Positions 61,059 to 64,000 of a stretch of 64,000 nucleotides of DNA are shown here, piece by piece. The first letter of the stretch is position 1, and every line of letters starts with the position of its first letter. Location: assembly GCF_015751905.1 (NCBI RefSeq), contig NZ_JADOUF010000001.1:8245501-8309500 (forward strand), given 5' to 3'. The stretch is from Longispora fulva. GTDB lineage: Bacteria > Actinomycetota > Actinomycetes > Mycobacteriales > Micromonosporaceae. The notes beneath the pieces are model-generated. The model did no database searches. It was not told where the DNA came from and saw nothing but the letters and a program-made list of their open reading frames with translations. The position numbers and the translations under genes were made by a program.

Positions 61059-62612
61059 ATGACTTCCCCGACCCCGCCGGCGGACGTCATCGTCGTCGGC
61101 TGCGGCCCGGCCGGTGCCGTGCTCGCCAGCCTGCTGGCCCGCAAGGGACGCCGGGTGACAGTGCTCGAGCGGCACCGCGAGGTCTTCGCGCTGCCCCGCG
61201 CCACCAGCTTCGACGGGGAGACCGCCCGGCTGCTGGCCGCCGCGGGAGTCGGCCCCGGCCTGCCACGGATCTCGGAGCCCGCGACCGGCTACCAGTGGCG
61301 CGGCGTCGACGGTCAGGTCCTGCTGGACATCGCGTTCAGCGCCACCGGCCGGTACGGCTGGCCGGACGCGAACACGATGCACCAGCCCTCGCTGGAGGAG
61401 CTGCTCGGCACCGCGCTCGCCGCCGAGCCCGCCGTGGTCGTCCGCCGAGGCCTGTCCGTCGTGGGCGTGCGCCAGACCGACACCGGCGTCACCGCGGTCG
61501 CCGAGGACGACGACGGCGCGACCCACACCTTCCAGGCCGGCTGGCTGGTCGGCTGCGACGGCGCGAACAGTGTCGTGCGCGACCTGGCCGGGGTGTCGGT
61601 GACCGACCTCGGACTCTCCTTCGAATGGCTGCTGTGCGACGTCCGACCGCACGCACCGCGCGAGTTCGTCCCCACGAACGTGCAGCTGTGCGACCCGGCC
61701 CGGCCCACGACGCTGGTGGGCAGCGGGCCCGGCCGGCGGCGGTGGGAGTTCATGCGGCTGCCCGACGAGTCCTCCGCCGAACTCGGCGACGTCGGCACGG
61801 CGTGGCGCCTGCTCGCCCCGCACGGCGTCACCCCCGACACGGCGACCCTGCTGCGCAGTGCCACATACCGGTCCCACGCCCGGTGGGCCGACCAGTGGCG
61901 GGTGGGCCGGATCTTCCTCGCCGGCGACGCCGCGCACCTCATGCCGCCGTTCGCCGGCCAGGGCATGTGCTCCGGCATCCGGGACGTCAGCAACCTGGCG
62001 TGGAAGCTCGACCTCGTCATCGCCGGCCGCGCCGACGAGCGGCTCCTTGACAGCTACACGGTCGAGCGGCGCGGCCACACCAAGGCCGCCATCCTCGCCT
62101 CGGTCAAGCTCGGCCGGGTCATCTGCGTGACCGATCCGTCCGCCGCGGCCGACCGCGACGCGGCGATCCGGGCCAACGGCGGCGGGCGCACCACCCCGCC
62201 GCCCGAGGCGACCCCGCTGACCGCCGGGCTGTTCGAGCCCGACGCCGGCCGGGGCGGCGGCGAGGTGATCGTCGCCGGCCGGATCGAGGTGGACGGCGTC
62301 ACCGGCCGGTTCGACGACCTGGTCGGACGTGGGTTCGTGCTGGTCACCACCGAGGAGCCGGAAGCGTTGGGGGAGGCCCAGCGCGCCTTCCTGGCCGAGA
62401 TCGACGCCACCGTCGTCCACATCGGTCCCCCCGATCGGCCGGCGGCGCCCGGGCGGGCGCGCGACGTGGACGGCGTGTACGGGGCGTATCTGCGCGACCG
62501 GGGCGCGACCGCCGTGCTCGTCCGGCCGGACTTCCACGTCTACGGCACCGCCGGTCCGGGCGCGGTCGCCGGGCTCCTCGACGGCCTGCGCGGCCGGCTG
62601 CGCGCGGGCTGA
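61059..62612 (+). CDS. FAD-dependent aromatic hydroxylase (MhpA / Rif-Orf19-like)
   Basis: A 517-residue class A flavoprotein monooxygenase. The FAD loop is [20 protein letters not shown], the DG motif is [14 protein letters not shown] and the second FAD motif is [18 protein letters not shown]. The sequence is of the 3-(3-hydroxyphenyl)propionate hydroxylase type. In rifamycin and other naphthalenic ansamycins the homologous Rif-Orf19 oxidises the AHBA-derived ring so that the second ring can close during chain growth. That function fits the RifA-like PKS here. The ATG at 61059 has AGGAAGG upstream and its own cluster-type promoter. Confidence 0.92.
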   Translation: MTSPTPPADVIVVGCGPAGAVLASLLARKGRRVTVLERHREVFALPRATSFDGETARLLAAAGVGPGLPRISEPATGYQWRGVDGQVLLDIAFSATGRYGWPDANTMHQPSLEELLGTALAAEPAVVVRRGLSVVGVRQTDTGVTAVAEDDDGATHTFQAGWLVGCDGANSVVRDLAGVSVTDLGLSFEWLLCDVRPHAPREFVPTNVQLCDPARPTTLVGSGPGRRRWEFMRLPDESSAELGDVGTAWRLLAPHGVTPDTATLLRSATYRSHARWADQWRVGRIFLAGDAAHLMPPFAGQGMCSGIRDVSNLAWKLDLVIAGRADERLLDSYTVERRGHTKAAILASVKLGRVICVTDPSAAADRDAAIRANGGGRTTPPPEATPLTAGLFEPDAGRGGGEVIVAGRIEVDGVTGRFDDLVGRGFVLVTTEEPEALGEAQRAFLAEIDATVVHIGPPDRPAAPGRARDVDGVYGAYLRDRGATAVLVRPDFHVYGTAGPGAVAGLLDGLRGRLRAG

Positions 62613-62624
62613 CGCGGCAGTCAC

Positions 62625-62669
62625 CCGTCAGCCTGAGGGATCCCGGTGCCCGCGGCGAGCATCTAGCGT
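62625..62669 (+). promoter_or_regulatory. Cluster-type promoter for the second PKS gene
   Basis: CCGTCAGCCTGAGGGATC at 62625-62642, then TAGCGT at 62664-62669, 22 bp later. The transcript would start ~74 nt before the GTG at 62750. The motif begins 12 bp after the hydroxylase stop codon. Confidence 0.75.
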
Positions 62670-62749
62670 CGGCGACACGTGCGCCGTCGATCGGCGCGCG
62701 CGCACCGTGGCTCCCGCGCGGTCGATGCGAGCAACCGTGGAGGATCGAC

Positions 62750-64000
62750 GTGAGTACGTCGGAAAATGATCTCATCAGGGCTCTGCGTGAGTCGGTCAAG
62801 GAAACCGCGCGGCTGAAGCAGAAGAACAGTCAACTGCTCGCCGCGGCCACCGAGCCGATCGCCATCGTGTCGATGGGGTGTCGCTTCGCCGGCGGCATCA
62901 CGGGACCCGAGGACCTGTGGAAGGTCGTGTCCGAGGGCGTCGACGTGTACACGCCGTTCCCCGACGACCGGGGCTGGGACCTCGAGCGGCTCTACGACCC
63001 GGACCCGGACACCCCCGGCACCACCTACGTCAGCCAGGGCGCGTTCCTGCGCGAGGCCGCCGAGTTCGACGCGCGCTTCTTCGGGATCTCCCCGCAGGAG
63101 GCGACCGCGATGGACCCGCAGCAGCGGCAGCTGCTCGAGGTCTGCTGGGAGACGATCGAGCGCGCCGGGATCGACCCGGACAGCCTGCGGGGCACCAACA
63201 CCGCCATCTACGCCGGGATCGTGCACCAGGACTATGCGCCGGACATTGCGGGGGCCGAGGACTTCCTCAGCCTGGAGCGCGCGCTCGGCAGCGCCGGCGG
63301 CATCGCGTCCGGCCGGGTGGCGTACTGCCTGGGCCTCGAGGGCGGCGCCGTCACGGTCGACACGATGTGCTCGTCCTCGCTGGTCGCGATCCATCTGGCG
63401 TCCCAGGCGCTGCGCCGGGGCGAGTGCACGATGGCGCTCGCCGGCGGGGCCACGGTGATGTCCACTCCGGGTGGGTTCGTTGGGTTCGCCCGGCAGCGCG
63501 GCCTCGCGTTCGACGGGCGGTGCAAGTCGTTCGCCGCGGCCGCCGACGGCAGCAGCTGGGCCGAGGGCGTCGGCGTGGTGCTGCTCGAGCGGCTCTCCGA
63601 CGCGCAGCGCAACGGACACCGGGTGCTCGCCGTGATCCGGGGCTCCGCCGTCAACCAGGACGGCGCGTCCAACGGCCTGACCGCCCCGAACGGACCCGCG
63701 CAGCAGCGGGTCATCCGCGCAGCCCTGGACGCCGCCGGCCTGTCCCCGGACGACATCGACGCCGTCGAGGCGCACGGCACCGGGACGACTCTCGGCGACC
63801 CGATCGAGGCGCAGGCGCTGTTCGCGACGTACGGGCGTGGCCGGGACGCGGACCGGCCCCTGCTGCTGGGTTCGGTCAAGTCGATCCTCGGCCACACCCA
63901 GGGCGCGTCGGGCGCGGCCGCGGTGATCAAGACGGTGCTCGCGTTGCGGCACCGGTACCTGCCGGCGACCCTGCACGTCGACGCCCCGACCCCACAGGTC
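62750..64000 (+). CDS. Second modular type I PKS, N-terminal part (docking helix and KS), cut by window edge
   Basis: Starts at a GTG with GGAGG 6 bp upstream. The first ~35 residues ([22 protein letters not shown]) form the coiled-coil docking helix of a downstream PKS subunit. A KS domain follows ([15 protein letters not shown]). Its Cys207 lies in TVDTMCSSS rather than the common DTACSSS, and its histidines are visible in [11 protein letters not shown] and in the GHTQ segment. The gene runs past 64000. It should accept the chain from module 3 of the first PKS, making it the counterpart of RifB module 4. Confidence 0.93.
   Translation, partial: MSTSENDLIRALRESVKETARLKQKNSQLLAAATEPIAIVSMGCRFAGGITGPEDLWKVVSEGVDVYTPFPDDRGWDLERLYDPDPDTPGTTYVSQGAFLREAAEFDARFFGISPQEATAMDPQQRQLLEVCWETIERAGIDPDSLRGTNTAIYAGIVHQDYAPDIAGAEDFLSLERALGSAGGIASGRVAYCLGLEGGAVTVDTMCSSSLVAIHLASQALRRGECTMALAGGATVMSTPGGFVGFARQRGLAFDGRCKSFAAAADGSSWAEGVGVVLLERLSDAQRNGHRVLAVIRGSAVNQDGASNGLTAPNGPAQQRVIRAALDAAGLSPDDIDAVEAHGTGTTLGDPIEAQALFATYGRGRDADRPLLLGSVKSILGHTQGASGAAAVIKTVLALRHRYLPATLHVDAPTPQV

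Overview
The window is very GC-rich with strong G/C third-position bias, GTG/TTG starts and many 1-11 bp start/stop overlaps. Together with mycosin/WXG-like proteins, a bacterial Pnkp/Hen1 pair and modular polyketide synthases, this points to a filamentous actinomycete. The genus cannot be read from the sequence.

Region 1 (1-9.2 kb) is a tightly packed plus-strand operon with type II FAS/PKS character: a truncated adenylate-forming enzyme, two small acyl carrier proteins, a full ketosynthase, a short ketosynthase-like (chain-length-factor-type) protein, a second adenylate-forming enzyme, a second full ketosynthase, a DUF6125-like protein, a DsbA-like protein and a methyltransferase. A second methyltransferase lies downstream. 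No ketoreductase or dehydratase is visible, so the locus probably continues to the left.

Region 2 (9-21.3 kb) holds non-biosynthetic genes: an RNA-repair operon (Hen1 and Pnkp plus a hypothetical protein with an HECWH motif), a divergent WXG/mycosin-type secretion-associated locus, and a membrane diguanylate cyclase.

Region 3 (about 22.3-64 kb, continuing right) looks like an ansamycin-type gene cluster of the rifamycin (naphthalenic) kind. A 5376-aa PKS has an AMP-ligase loading domain for an aromatic acid, then three modules with AT motifs reading methylmalonyl, malonyl, methylmalonyl, as in RifA. Around it are an arylamine N-acetyltransferase-type amide synthase (chain release), a PapA-type acyltransferase, aminodehydroquinate synthase, a type II dehydroquinase variant and a shikimate/quinate dehydrogenase homologue (AHBA supply), a type II thioesterase, a LuxR-type regulator and a Rif-Orf19/MhpA-like FAD hydroxylase. 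The first ~1.25 kb of a second PKS lies at the right edge. AHBA synthase, aminoDAHP synthase and the kinase/phosphatase genes are not in the window.

Unusual additions to this ansamycin core are an operon encoding an NRPS of odd architecture (acyl ligase, C-terminal half of a condensation domain, A domain, PCP), a NovI-like P450, a FabG-like reductase and a metallophosphoesterase resembling mycobacterial PptH (phosphopantetheinyl hydrolase); a second operon of two acyl-CoA ligases and a P450; and a formamidase-like gene.

The strongest new signal is an 18-bp element, consensus CTGTCAGNNTGAGGGATG, followed 20-23 bp later by a TANNNT -10 box. It occurs in front of eight transcription units between 22.6 and 62.7 kb, including the LuxR gene, and I saw none in the left 22 kb. 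It looks like a cluster-wide activator site and marks the left border of the cluster.
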